In this document: in pieces, positions 55,306 through 63,741 of the stretch
Numbering within the stretch: position 1 is the first letter of the stretch
How the letters are laid out: each line of letters opens with the position of its first letter
Assembly (NCBI GenBank): GCA_934474025.1
Contig: CAKSMF010000006.1
Span: 62,001 to 126,000 of the forward strand
Direction: 5' to 3'
DNA: 64,000 nt
Source: an uncultured Ruminococcus sp.
GTDB taxonomy: Bacteria; Bacillota; Clostridia; Oscillospirales; Ruminococcaceae
Notes under the pieces: generated by a model
What the model saw: the letters and a program-made list of their open reading frames with translations, nothing else
Databases searched by the model: none
What the model was told of the DNA's origin: nothing
Translations under genes and position numbers: made by a program

Positions 55306-56316
55306 TTAAATTGGTTTTACATGGTCACTTTTTCCGAATGTTATAATTATATCTGTGAATTCTCCTTTAACTGATTCAGCAGTAATTTTATGCCCAAGAC
55401 GATTGCAAAGACTTTTTACAATATATAATCCCATTCCTGTTGACTGTGAATGAGTTCTCCCGTTTTCTCCTGTATAGGATTTATCAAAAATATATGGTAA
55501 ATCTGATGCTGAAATACCTATTCCATTATCACGAAAATGAAAAACTATGCTGTCTTTGTTTTCTTCTGTATATAAATTCAGTTCAGGTTCATGGCAATCT
55601 GAAATATATTTCATGCTGTTGCTGAGAAGTTGTCCGAAAATAAATTCAAGCCATTTTTCATCAGTAGTAACGATTTTATCAAGATTATCTGTATTTACAG
55701 AAATATTCATACTAAGAAGTTCATTACGGTTTTTAACTGCAATATTTCTAAAAACATTTCCAATCTGAACCGGCTTTATAATGTAATCCTTTTCTGTACT
55801 TTCAATTCTCGAATAATAAAGAACGTTTTCAATATAACTGTCTATTCTGCGAATCTGCTTATCGTATTTTGAACCGTTTTCGTCATTATGACTCATAAGT
55901 AACAAGCTTGAAACAGGTAATTTTATTTCATGTACCCATAGTTCAATATATTCTTGAAGTTCTTCTGTATTTCGGCGGTATATATCAATGTTTTCACTCA
56001 TGGATTTTCCCGATTCATATAAAACATTATAAATAATTTTTCCCTCAAGAAAGTTTGGTTCTTCAATAATTTCCGAGATAAGATACTTTTTATCAAGGTG
56101 TTCAATGCCGTTTAAAAGTGAATTATAAAATTTCTTTTTTCTGAAATAATCCCATAAAATTCTGCTTAAAAATCCTGTAAAAAATGTTATACTCAACATT
56201 ATTATCATATCTGTACTGAATCTGAAACTATACATAAAAAATAAAATCATCAAATATGTAAAAATTGTAATACATATTCCTGTTAAATTATCCTTTATAT
56301 AATCCATGAATTTCAT
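55306..56316 (-). CDS. BceS-like intramembrane-sensing histidine kinase
   Basis: 336 residues. Two N-terminal helices (about 10-30 and 35-53) with almost no external loop, the hallmark of intramembrane-sensing kinases. H-box LWVHEIKLPVSSLLLM (H129), N-box FGQLLSNSMKYI, G-boxes FRDNGIGISASDLPYIFDK and STGMGLYIVK. Its ATG overlaps the regulator stop (ATGA). It should take its signal from the BceAB-like transporter next door. Confidence 0.92.
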   Translation of the reverse strand: MKFMDYIKDNLTGICITIFTYLMILFFMYSFRFSTDMIIMLSITFFTGFLSRILWDYFRKKKFYNSLLNGIEHLDKKYLISEIIEEPNFLEGKIIYNVLYESGKSMSENIDIYRRNTEELQEYIELWVHEIKLPVSSLLLMSHNDENGSKYDKQIRRIDSYIENVLYYSRIESTEKDYIIKPVQIGNVFRNIAVKNRNELLSMNISVNTDNLDKIVTTDEKWLEFIFGQLLSNSMKYISDCHEPELNLYTEENKDSIVFHFRDNGIGISASDLPYIFDKSYTGENGRTHSQSTGMGLYIVKSLCNRLGHKITAESVKGEFTDIIITFGKSDHVKPI

Positions 56317-56975
56317 ATAAGAATATACCCCTGTTTTTTACGTGTTTCAATTGCGTTTTCAAAACCTACATCAGCAAGTTTTCCACGTAATCTACTTATA
56401 TTTACAGTAAGTGCATTATCATTAATAAATTCGTTATTATCCCATAATGCAGTCATGAGTTCGTCACGGGTAACAATTTCTCCTTGCTTATCAAGAAGAA
56501 GCTGAAAAATTATAAGTTCGTTTTTAGTTAAAGTGACTTCAATTTCTCCGCCGCTTAAGCAACCTTTTGCTGTATTCAGTTTAAAATTATGATAAAGATT
56601 ATTTGTTTTTTCTTTTGACATTCTTTTAAGCACAGCCGAAATCCTTAGAAGTAAAATTGTAGGATTATAAGGTTTGGTTATATAATCATCTGCTCCATAA
56701 CTCATGGATATTACTTCATCAATTTCAGTGGTACGGCTTGTAACCATTATAACAGGTGTATCAGATTTGCGTCTGATTTCCTGCAATAATTGTTCTCCGT
56801 TCGTATAGGGTAAATTTATATCAAGCAATATTAAATCAGAATCAGAAGTTGTTATCTGTTCAAGTGATTTACTGAAATCTTCAATACATTCTGTTTGATA
56901 TCCTGCATTTTTTAAAAGTTCATTCAATTCTGTTCTGATTGACTTATCATCTTCCGCAATTAATATTTTACTCAT
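56313..56975 (-). CDS. BceR-like response regulator
   Basis: 220 residues: receiver with phosphoacceptor D52 (LILLDINLPYTNG), Lys in DDYITKPYN, and a winged helix ending RKKQGYILI. ATG 56975 is chosen for AAGGAAG upstream. It is the first gene of the kinase pair and probably activates the transporter promoter at 55213-55241. Confidence 0.92.
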   Translation of the reverse strand: MSKILIAEDDKSIRTELNELLKNAGYQTECIEDFSKSLEQITTSDSDLILLDINLPYTNGEQLLQEIRRKSDTPVIMVTSRTTEIDEVISMSYGADDYITKPYNPTILLLRISAVLKRMSKEKTNNLYHNFKLNTAKGCLSGGEIEVTLTKNELIIFQLLLDKQGEIVTRDELMTALWDNNEFINDNALTVNISRLRGKLADVGFENAIETRKKQGYILI

Positions 56976-57016
56976 TCTGACTTCCTTTATATATATTTGT
57001 AACAATTCTGTATATT

Positions 57017-57058
57017 ATTTTACTACATTACATTTAATAAATCAATAGTAAATGTAAT
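57017..57058 (-). promoter_or_regulatory. Promoter of the BceRS-like genes with inverted repeat
   Basis: Minus strand TTGATT (57045-57040), 17-bp spacer, TAAAAT (57022-57017). ATTACATTT (57027-57035) and AAATGTAAT (57050-57058) are exact inverses 14 bases apart and straddle the -35, suggesting autoregulation. Confidence 0.55.
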
Positions 57059-57117
57059 AATTTTTTTCTGCATTTTTCTTTAAAAATAGTTTATTTATAT
57101 ATTTTTTGTTCTGGCTC

Positions 57118-57157
57118 TTGACAAATTAAAATAACAGTGTTATAATAACGGTGTTAT
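57118..57157 (+). promoter_or_regulatory. TetR gene promoter with two tandem operators
   Basis: TTGACA (57118-57123), 17-bp spacer, TATAAT (57141-57146). ATAAC-AGT-GTTAT (57131-57143) and ATAAC-GGT-GTTAT (57145-57157) are consecutive 13-bp palindromes covering the -10. Confidence 0.75.
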
Positions 57158-57176
57158 TTTATTAAGGAGAATTTAT

Positions 57177-57809
57177 ATGAGACAGGAAACGGAAGGTGTA
57201 ACTGAATCTTTACTTGAAAGTGCTAAAAAAGAATTTCTGAAATATGGATTTCATAATGCCAGTCTCCGCAGGATTTCTGCCGAAAGTGGCGTGAGTACAA
57301 ATTCAATATATACAAGATTTCATGATAAGTTAGGACTCTTTAATGCAGTTGTCAAACCGTCAGCAGATGGTCTTATGCAAATATACATCAACAGCATAAG
57401 TGAAGCATCAAAATGCAATGACGCTTCAACAGTGACAAGCATGGGTGATGAGGGTACGGAACTTGTACTTAAATATATTTATGATAATTTTGACGCTTTT
57501 AGGTTGATATTCTGCAATTCGGCAGGAACTGAATATGAAAATTATTTCGATAAACTGGCTGAAATTGAAGAGAAATTTTATAAAAAATTTGCTAAACAAT
57601 TTTCTCGTAAAGGTCATGATATAAGTGATTTTTTTATTCACGTCGTGTGCAGAACAGGTTGGCAATATATCTATGAACTGATATCCCATAATGTTTCATA
57701 TAAAGAAGCCAAAAATTTTATGAAAAGCATAAGGGAATACAGTTTTGCAGGGTGGAAAGAAGTTCTTGGTTTGACAAGAACTATCGATGATTCTGCATTC
57801 TGTAAATAA
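57177..57809 (+). CDS. TetR-family regulator
   Basis: 210 residues. N-terminal helix-turn-helix SLRRISAESGVSTNSIYTRFHDKLGLFNAVV preceded by AKKEFLKYGFHN; the rest is the helical ligand domain. AAGGAG lies eight bases before ATG 57177. Two palindromes overlapping its own -10 imply autorepression. It most likely controls the ABC pair that follows. Confidence 0.92.
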   Translation: MRQETEGVTESLLESAKKEFLKYGFHNASLRRISAESGVSTNSIYTRFHDKLGLFNAVVKPSADGLMQIYINSISEASKCNDASTVTSMGDEGTELVLKYIYDNFDAFRLIFCNSAGTEYENYFDKLAEIEEKFYKKFAKQFSRKGHDISDFFIHVVCRTGWQYIYELISHNVSYKEAKNFMKSIREYSFAGWKEVLGLTRTIDDSAFCK

Positions 57810-57831
57810 AACTGTTTATAAAAAAATTTGA

Positions 57832-57859
57832 AAAAAGAGCAGATTAATTTCTGCTTTTT
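57832..57859 (+). terminator. Terminator after the TetR gene
   Basis: AGCAGA and TCTGCT around a 6-base loop followed by a five-T run. Confidence 0.7.
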
Positions 57860-57868
57860 AAATAAATA

Positions 57869-57890
57869 TAGGTTAGTTATATCTAACCCT
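57869..57890. promoter_or_regulatory. Inverted repeat before the ABC pair
   Basis: AGGTTAG, six bases, CTAACCCT (GGTTAG 57871-57876 with CTAACC 57883-57888), ending about 10 bases before the AAGGAGG of the first ABC gene. It may be a second operator or a leader hairpin; no separate promoter is clear. Confidence 0.4.
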
Positions 57891-57910
57891 AATTATAAGG
57901 AGGTTTTGTT

Positions 57911-59701
57911 GTGAAACAAAAGAAGAAAAAATCATTTTCAGTGCTTATGCACTATGCAGGAGAAAATAAGTATTTTACTTATGCTTCATTGATACTTGCT
58001 GCGATAAGTGCATTTGTAGCATTGATACCGTTTTATAAAATTTGGCAGATTATCAAGGAAATACTTGATGTAAGACCAAATTTTTCCGATGCTGTCAATA
58101 TAAGTCGTTATGGCTGGGAAGCAGTAGGTTTTGCATTGCTTGGAATGGTTATATATATTGCTGCATTGATGTGTTCGCATAAAGCAGCATTCAGAGTTCA
58201 GGCAAATATGCGTATCAGTATGATGAATCATATAATGAAACTTCCGCTTGGTTATGTTGATTCAGAGGGAACGGGAAAAATCCGAAAAATTGTTATTGAA
58301 TCAAGTTCGGCTACAGAAACGTTTCTTGCACATAATCTTCCGGATAAAGCTGTTTCTTATGCAACTCCGGTCGGACTTCTCACAATGATGATGATATTTG
58401 ACTGGAAACTTGGTCTTATTTGTCTTATTCCTGCTGTTATTTCATTTGTACTTATGGGAACTCTTATGATGGGTCCGAAAATGGCAGAAGATATGAAAAT
58501 GTATCAGAATGCACTTGAAACAATGTCTTCAGAAGCTGTTGAATATGTTCGTGGAATCCCTGTTGTAAAAACTTTCGGACAGACAGTATTTTCATTTAAG
58601 CGTTTCAAATATGCTATTGATGAATATGAAAAATGGACTCTTGGTTATACAAAAAATATGCTTTTGCCTATGGTAGCTTTTACAACTGCTGCTAATGCTA
58701 TTTTTGCAGTAATTATTATATCTGCATTCCTTTTTACATCACATGGTGTTACAAATGAATTTGTTCTGAATTTGTTTTTCTATATGATAATAACTTCCGT
58801 ACTTACCGTTACACTTATGAAAGTAGCTTATGCGGGAGAATCACAGATGATTGTAGAAGATGCTCTCAACAGAATGTATGAAATTCTTGAAACAGAACCT
58901 CTCTCAGAATCTGAAAAAAATCAAAAACCTGTAGATTCATCAATAACACTTAATAATGTTACCTTTTCTTATGAAAATTCTGACAGCAATGCAATTGACG
59001 GAATAAACCTTTCAATAAAAGCAGGGGAACATATTGCACTTGTAGGACCTTCGGGAAGTGGTAAAACAACTCTTGCATCACTTATTGCACGTTTCTGGGA
59101 CGTAAAAAGCGGTACTATAAAAATAGGTGGGGCAGATGTAAGAAATATTCCGTCAAATGAACTTATGAATTATGTTTCATATGTTTTTCAGGATAGTAAA
59201 CTCCTTAAAATGAGTATTATGGATAATATCCGTATGGGAAATCCAAATGCAACTGATGAACAAGTAATGCAAGCACTTCGTGATGCACAATGCATGGATA
59301 TTATTCAAAAATTCCCTGACGGTGTAAATACAATGATAGGTTCAAAAGGTATTTACGTTTCAGGCGGTGAGTGTCAGCGACTTTCTATTGCAAGAGCGTT
59401 TCTGAAAAATGCACCTGTTCTTATTCTTGATGAAGCAACAGCATTTGCAGACCCAGATAATGAACGTCTTGTTCAGCAGGCTTTTGAAAAACTTGCTAAA
59501 AACAAAACTGTAATAATGATTGCACACAGATTGTCAACTATTACTAATGCTGATTGTATCTATGTGTTGTCAGATGGAAAAATTTCAGAAAAAGGCAAAC
59601 ATGATGAACTTATTTCTAAAAACGGAATATACAGTCATATGTGGAATGAATATAATAAATCTGTCAATTGGCAGGTTGGAAAGCAGGTGTACAATAAATG
59701 A
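57911..59701 (+). CDS. ABC transporter half, YbtP-like subunit
   Basis: 596 residues, GTG start with AAGGAGG upstream. Six transmembrane helices (about 20-310) precede the ATPase domain: Walker A GPSGSGKTT, signature VSGGECQRLSIARAF, Walker B VLILDEATAFADPDNE. The ATAFADPDNE ending, paired with ATASLDVDNE in the next gene, is the pattern of YbtP/YbtQ and IrtA/IrtB siderophore importers, which have exporter folds. Function as an iron-chelate importer is inferred, not shown; multidrug export is the alternative. Confidence 0.87.
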   Translation: MKQKKKKSFSVLMHYAGENKYFTYASLILAAISAFVALIPFYKIWQIIKEILDVRPNFSDAVNISRYGWEAVGFALLGMVIYIAALMCSHKAAFRVQANMRISMMNHIMKLPLGYVDSEGTGKIRKIVIESSSATETFLAHNLPDKAVSYATPVGLLTMMMIFDWKLGLICLIPAVISFVLMGTLMMGPKMAEDMKMYQNALETMSSEAVEYVRGIPVVKTFGQTVFSFKRFKYAIDEYEKWTLGYTKNMLLPMVAFTTAANAIFAVIIISAFLFTSHGVTNEFVLNLFFYMIITSVLTVTLMKVAYAGESQMIVEDALNRMYEILETEPLSESEKNQKPVDSSITLNNVTFSYENSDSNAIDGINLSIKAGEHIALVGPSGSGKTTLASLIARFWDVKSGTIKIGGADVRNIPSNELMNYVSYVFQDSKLLKMSIMDNIRMGNPNATDEQVMQALRDAQCMDIIQKFPDGVNTMIGSKGIYVSGGECQRLSIARAFLKNAPVLILDEATAFADPDNERLVQQAFEKLAKNKTVIMIAHRLSTITNADCIYVLSDGKISEKGKHDELISKNGIYSHMWNEYNKSVNWQVGKQVYNK

Positions 59702-61434
59702 ACTTAACAGAAAAATTAAAGCATAAATATGCCCTTTCTGATACAGGGGCAAAAGCTATGATACAAGCTGTTATTGCCGTTACTATTGCAAACCTTGTAC
59801 TTATGTTTCCGGTTGGTCTGCTTTATAAGCTTTCATCGTATCTTCTTGACGGTGAACTTCCAAGAGATAAATCTAGTTTCTTTATTGTTGCAATAATTAT
59901 TGCACTTGCACTTATTTCTTTAACAGCAGTTTTTCAGTATCGTTCAACATTTCTTTCTACTTACATTGAAAGCGGTGTAAGAAGAAGAACTCTTGCTGAA
60001 AAACTTAGAAAAATACCGCTTTCGTTTTTTGGAAAAAAAGACCTTGCTGACCTTACCAATACAATAATGACCGACTGTGCAATGATTGAAACAGCTTCGT
60101 CTCACTGGATTCCTGAACTCGCCGGTGCAATGATTTCTACAACTATAGTTGTTATTAGCCTTTTCTTTTTCAACTGGAAAATGGCTCTTTCAGCAGTATG
60201 GGTAATGCCTGTTGCATTTATTATTGTATTTTTTTCAAGAAAGGCTATGGCAAGTGTACACGAAAAAACTGTAAAATATCGTGTTGACTGTCTTGACGGT
60301 ATTCAGGAGGGGCTTGAAACTCTTCGTGATTTGCGTTCCTACAATATGACGGAAACTTATTCAAAAGGACTTAACAAAAAAGTAAAAGCTGTTGAAAAGC
60401 ACGCAATAGTTGCAGAATTTGCAAATGCAGCCTTTGTATGCTCTGCACAGATGATATTAAAATTAGGTATAGGTACAGTAGCAGTTGTTGGAAGTTCACT
60501 TCTTATAAAAGGTGAAATAAATGTACTTACATTCTTTATGTTTCTTCTTGTTGTAACAAGAATGTATGAACCATTGCAGATTGCACTTCAGAATCTTGCA
60601 GCTATAATAAGCATTGATGTAAACTGCAAGCGTATGGACGAAATTCTTTCACATGAAGAACAAACAGGCAGTGAAACTCTTACCAATAAAGGCTATGATA
60701 TAAAATTTGACCATGTTGCATTTTCATATAAAGACGGTGAGCAGGTGCTTTCAGATGTAAGTTTCACCGCAAAACAAGGAGAAGTAACAGCACTTATCGG
60801 ACCTTCGGGCGGTGGTAAAACTACTGTTTCAAGACTTGCGGCAAGATTCTGGGATAACGATAAGGGAAAAATTACAGTAGGCGGAATGAATGTTTCAGAA
60901 ATCAATCCTGAAAAACTTCTCTCACTTTATTCTATAGTTTTTCAGGAAGTTACATTATTCAATAATACTGTTATGGAAAATATCCGAATAGGTAAAAAAG
61001 ATGCATCTGATGAGGAAGTAATGGCTGCTGCAAAACTTGCACACTGTGAAGAATTTGTTGAAAAAATGCCCGAAAAGTGGAACAGCATGATTGGTGAAAA
61101 CGGTTCTGAACTTTCGGGCGGTGAAAGACAGCGTATTTCAATTGCAAGAGCATTTCTTAAAGATGCACCTATTATACTTATGGACGAAGCCACCGCTTCT
61201 CTTGATGTTGACAATGAATCTCTTATTCAGGAATCTATCTCGAAACTTATAAAAAATAAAACTGTTCTTATCATTGCCCACAGAATGAGAACTGTTGATG
61301 ATGTTGATAAAATAGTTGTTCTTAAAGACGGAAAGGTTGCTGAATCAGGTTCTCCTGAAGAACTGAAGAAATTGAACGGAATTTATAAACATATGGCTGA
61401 TATTCAGCTTTCTTCAAGTCAATGGAAATATTAA
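59698..61434 (+). CDS. ABC transporter half, YbtQ-like subunit
   Basis: 578 residues; its ATG overlaps the previous stop by four bases (ATGA). Six transmembrane helices (about 20-310) and an ATPase domain with Walker A GPSGGGKTT, signature LSGGERQRISIARAF, Walker B IILMDEATASLDVDNE, and HRMRTVDD after the switch His. It forms a heterodimer with the preceding subunit. A terminator follows. Confidence 0.88.
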   Translation: MNLTEKLKHKYALSDTGAKAMIQAVIAVTIANLVLMFPVGLLYKLSSYLLDGELPRDKSSFFIVAIIIALALISLTAVFQYRSTFLSTYIESGVRRRTLAEKLRKIPLSFFGKKDLADLTNTIMTDCAMIETASSHWIPELAGAMISTTIVVISLFFFNWKMALSAVWVMPVAFIIVFFSRKAMASVHEKTVKYRVDCLDGIQEGLETLRDLRSYNMTETYSKGLNKKVKAVEKHAIVAEFANAAFVCSAQMILKLGIGTVAVVGSSLLIKGEINVLTFFMFLLVVTRMYEPLQIALQNLAAIISIDVNCKRMDEILSHEEQTGSETLTNKGYDIKFDHVAFSYKDGEQVLSDVSFTAKQGEVTALIGPSGGGKTTVSRLAARFWDNDKGKITVGGMNVSEINPEKLLSLYSIVFQEVTLFNNTVMENIRIGKKDASDEEVMAAAKLAHCEEFVEKMPEKWNSMIGENGSELSGGERQRISIARAFLKDAPIILMDEATASLDVDNESLIQESISKLIKNKTVLIIAHRMRTVDDVDKIVVLKDGKVAESGSPEELKKLNGIYKHMADIQLSSSQWKY

Positions 61435-61454
61435 TTATAAAATGAACTTTTTAG

Positions 61455-61494
61455 AAAAGCGTTCTTCATTTCATATAGTTGAGGAACGCTTTTC
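61455..61494 (+). terminator. Terminator after the ABC pair
   Basis: AAAAGCGTTC and GAACGCTTTT around a 19-base loop. Confidence 0.78.
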
Positions 61495-61522
61495 ATTTAT
61501 ATTGTATTTTATTTACTTATAC

Positions 61523-61588
61523 TTGACAAATATAATATAATATGTTAAACTATTTATACTGGTATCACAACAAAACTACTGCCAGTAT
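61523..61588 (+). promoter_or_regulatory. Promoter and 5' hairpin of the sulfhydrylase gene
   Basis: TTGACA (61523-61528), 17-bp spacer, TAAACT (61546-61551). ATACTGG (61556-61562) and CCAGTAT (61582-61588) are exact inverses that would form a hairpin at the very 5' end of the mRNA, ending just before the ribosome binding site. Confidence 0.65.
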
Positions 61589-61603
61589 TTCAGGAGGATT
61601 AAC

Positions 61604-62869
61604 ATGAAAATTGAAACACAATGTCTGCATGAGGGATATACTCCTAAAAACGGTGAACCAAGAGTTGTTCCGATAGTGCAGAGTACAACATATGTTTACG
61701 ATTCTACAGAAGAAGTAGCAGCTGTCTTTGATGACCCTACAAAAAGTCTTATTTATTCACGTTTTGAAAATCCAACTACCATGGCTATTGAAGAAAAAAT
61801 TTCGAAACTTGAGGGCGGAGTCGGTGCAATGTGTACAAGTTCCGGACAAGCTGCAACGTTACTCGCAATACTTAACATCTGCAAAGCAGGGGACAGCATT
61901 ATAAGTACACCGGAAATTTACGGCGGTACTATAAATCTTTTTTCTTTTACCCTTAAAAAACTTGGAATTGAATGCATCTACATAGACCCGAATTCAAGTG
62001 ATGAAGAAATAAATAAAGCTTTCAAGCCTAACACTAAGGCTATGTTTGGCGAAACTATTGCTAATCCGGCACTTACAGTACTTGATATAGAAAGATTTGC
62101 ACGTATTGCACATGAACATAAAGTTCCTCTTATTGTGGATAATACTTTTGCAACTCCTATTCTTTGCAGACCGTTTGAATTTGGTGCGGATATCGTTATT
62201 CATTCTACAAGTAAATATATGGACGGTCATGCAGTTCAAACCGGTGGCGTAATTGTTGATAGTGGTAATTTTGATTGGGAAAATGGTAATTTCCCTGAAC
62301 TCGTAGAGCCAGATGAATCTTATCATGGTATTTCTTATGTTAAATCTTATGGTAAATCAGCTTATATCACTAAGGTAAGAATGCAATTAATGCGTGATTT
62401 CGGTTGCTATCCTGCTGCACATTCATCATTTCTTCTTAATCTTGGATTGGAAACCCTCGCAGTAAGAATGAAACAATATTGCGAAAATGCCCTTAAAGTT
62501 GCTAAATATTTTGAAAGTTCAGACAAGGTTGAATCTGTAATTTATCCCGGTCTTGAATCTGATAAAAATTATGCTCTTGCTAAAAAATATCTTAGCGGTT
62601 GTAGTGGAGTAATTTCCTTTGTAATTAAGGGCGGAAGACCTAATGCTATAAAGTTTATGGATAGTTTAAAGCTTGCTTCTAATGAAGTTCATGTTGCTGA
62701 TATAAGAACTTGTGTTCTTCATCCTGCAAGTGAAACTCACCGTCAGCTTACTGAAGAACAGCTTGTTTTAGCCGGAATTAATGGCGGTATGATTAGATTT
62801 TCATGTGGTCTTGAAAATGTTGATGATATTATAGCAGATATTGAACAAGCATTTAGCAAAGTTAATTAA
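61604..62869 (+). CDS. metY: O-acetylhomoserine sulfhydrylase family PLP enzyme
   Basis: 421 residues, Cys/Met metabolism PLP family. The PLP-binding Lys lies in HSTSKYMDGHAVQTGG; other signatures are YSRFENPTTMAIEEKI, TSSGQAATLLAI, VDNTFATPILCRPFEFGAD and RFSCGLENVDDII. The Gly-rich GHAVQTGG and overall length favour O-acetylhomoserine sulfhydrylase over cystathionine synthase. It makes homocysteine for methionine. GGAGG is seven bases upstream. No S-box or T-box leader was found. Confidence 0.9.
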   Translation: MKIETQCLHEGYTPKNGEPRVVPIVQSTTYVYDSTEEVAAVFDDPTKSLIYSRFENPTTMAIEEKISKLEGGVGAMCTSSGQAATLLAILNICKAGDSIISTPEIYGGTINLFSFTLKKLGIECIYIDPNSSDEEINKAFKPNTKAMFGETIANPALTVLDIERFARIAHEHKVPLIVDNTFATPILCRPFEFGADIVIHSTSKYMDGHAVQTGGVIVDSGNFDWENGNFPELVEPDESYHGISYVKSYGKSAYITKVRMQLMRDFGCYPAAHSSFLLNLGLETLAVRMKQYCENALKVAKYFESSDKVESVIYPGLESDKNYALAKKYLSGCSGVISFVIKGGRPNAIKFMDSLKLASNEVHVADIRTCVLHPASETHRQLTEEQLVLAGINGGMIRFSCGLENVDDIIADIEQAFSKVN

Positions 62870-62884
62870 AATAATAGTGATTAA

Positions 62885-62920
62885 AAAAATATGGGTAATT
62901 TTTATTATCCATATTTTTTT
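62885..62920 (+). terminator. Terminator after the sulfhydrylase gene
   Basis: AAAAATATGGGTAAT pairs with ATTATCCATATTTTT, with one G-T wobble, followed by more T. Confidence 0.8.
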
Positions 62921-63056
62921 TATATTTAAAGAATTTATATTAATATAATATTTATTATGCGAACTCATATAAAATATCAAAACAAATAAAAAAACAACAA
63001 AAACAGAATACTAAAAGTTACAACAAAATAACAGCAAAAATAACAAAATACAACCA

Positions 63057-63085
63057 TTCACTTTTAAAAAAAGAAATGATATAAT
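63057..63085 (+). promoter_or_regulatory. Promoter of the small protein gene at 63109
   Basis: TTCACT (63057-63062), 17-bp spacer, TATAAT (63080-63085). The stretch before it (62921-63056) is very A-rich with no gene seen. Confidence 0.65.
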
Positions 63086-63108
63086 AATTACCGAAAGGAC
63101 GTGATAAA

Positions 63109-63384
63109 ATGTTTACCAAAATACCAGTCACCGATAAAACAACATACATGGAAATTTACGGACAAAACAAAGTATCATACAAAGTCACTGTTGGACGAAT
63201 GGGGAATACTATAACTTATGGTATAGAAACAGTTGACTGTATATCAGGTGCTACTGAAACTATTCCTGATTTTTCTAAGAACCTTGAAGATGCTGTTTCT
63301 TTTGTTGAGATTCTTATAAAAAACAGAATTTCTCCAAAATATGTTTACATAAAAGCTCTTGATTACCTACGTAAAACAATATAA
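63109..63384 (+). CDS. Small uncharacterised protein
   Basis: 91 residues, alpha/beta, no signal peptide. It begins MFTKIPVTDKTTYMEIYGQ, then YGIETVDCISGATETIPDF and a helical end (FVEILIKNRISPKYVYIKALDYL). It resembles the small clostridial DUF6514-type proteins, but this is from memory and uncertain. AAAGGA lies upstream of ATG 63109 and a good promoter precedes it. Confidence 0.7.
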   Translation: MFTKIPVTDKTTYMEIYGQNKVSYKVTVGRMGNTITYGIETVDCISGATETIPDFSKNLEDAVSFVEILIKNRISPKYVYIKALDYLRKTI

Positions 63385-63463
63385 ATTTTTTCTGAAAAGG
63401 TATAGACAAACTTTTAATTTTGTGGTAAAATAAAAAACAGAAATTATGAAAGGAAGTTTTTTC

Positions 63464-63697
63464 ATGGCAGAATTAAAATTTGAAATTACCGAAAAACTTG
63501 GGGTATTATCTGAAAACGCTAAGGGCTGGACTAAAGAAATCAACCTTGTAAGCTGGAACGAACATGACCCAAAATACGATATCAGAGAGTGGTCTCCTGA
63601 TCATTCAAGAATGGGAAAGGGTGTTACTCTTACTGCTGATGAACTCGCATCACTTAAAGAAATTCTTGCAGAAATAGACCTTGATTCTTTTGAGTAA
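63464..63697 (+). CDS. YdbC-family PC4-like single-strand DNA-binding protein
   Basis: 77 residues. MAELKFEITEKLGVLSEN, then WTKEINLVSWN and KYDIREWSPDHSRMGKGVTL match YdbC/PC4 proteins, which are small dimers that bind single-stranded DNA. ATG 63464 is preferred because AAAGGAAG lies upstream. TAGACA and TAAAAT 17 bases apart just before it suggest its own promoter. Confidence 0.88.
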   Translation: MAELKFEITEKLGVLSENAKGWTKEINLVSWNEHDPKYDIREWSPDHSRMGKGVTLTADELASLKEILAEIDLDSFE

Positions 63698-63698
63698 T

Positions 63699-63735
63699 AA
63701 AAAAAGACCGGACACTAATAGTCCGGTCTTTTTTA
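63699..63735. terminator. Terminator after the YdbC-like gene
   Basis: AAAAAAGACCGGAC, loop ACTAATA, GTCCGGTCTTTTTT; strong on both strands. Confidence 0.9.
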
Positions 63736-63741
63736 TTATAA

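Noticed and set aside
61529..61603. S-box, T-box or other Met-responsive leader before metY
   Set aside because: The leader is about 45 bases, too short, with only one small hairpin and no terminator.
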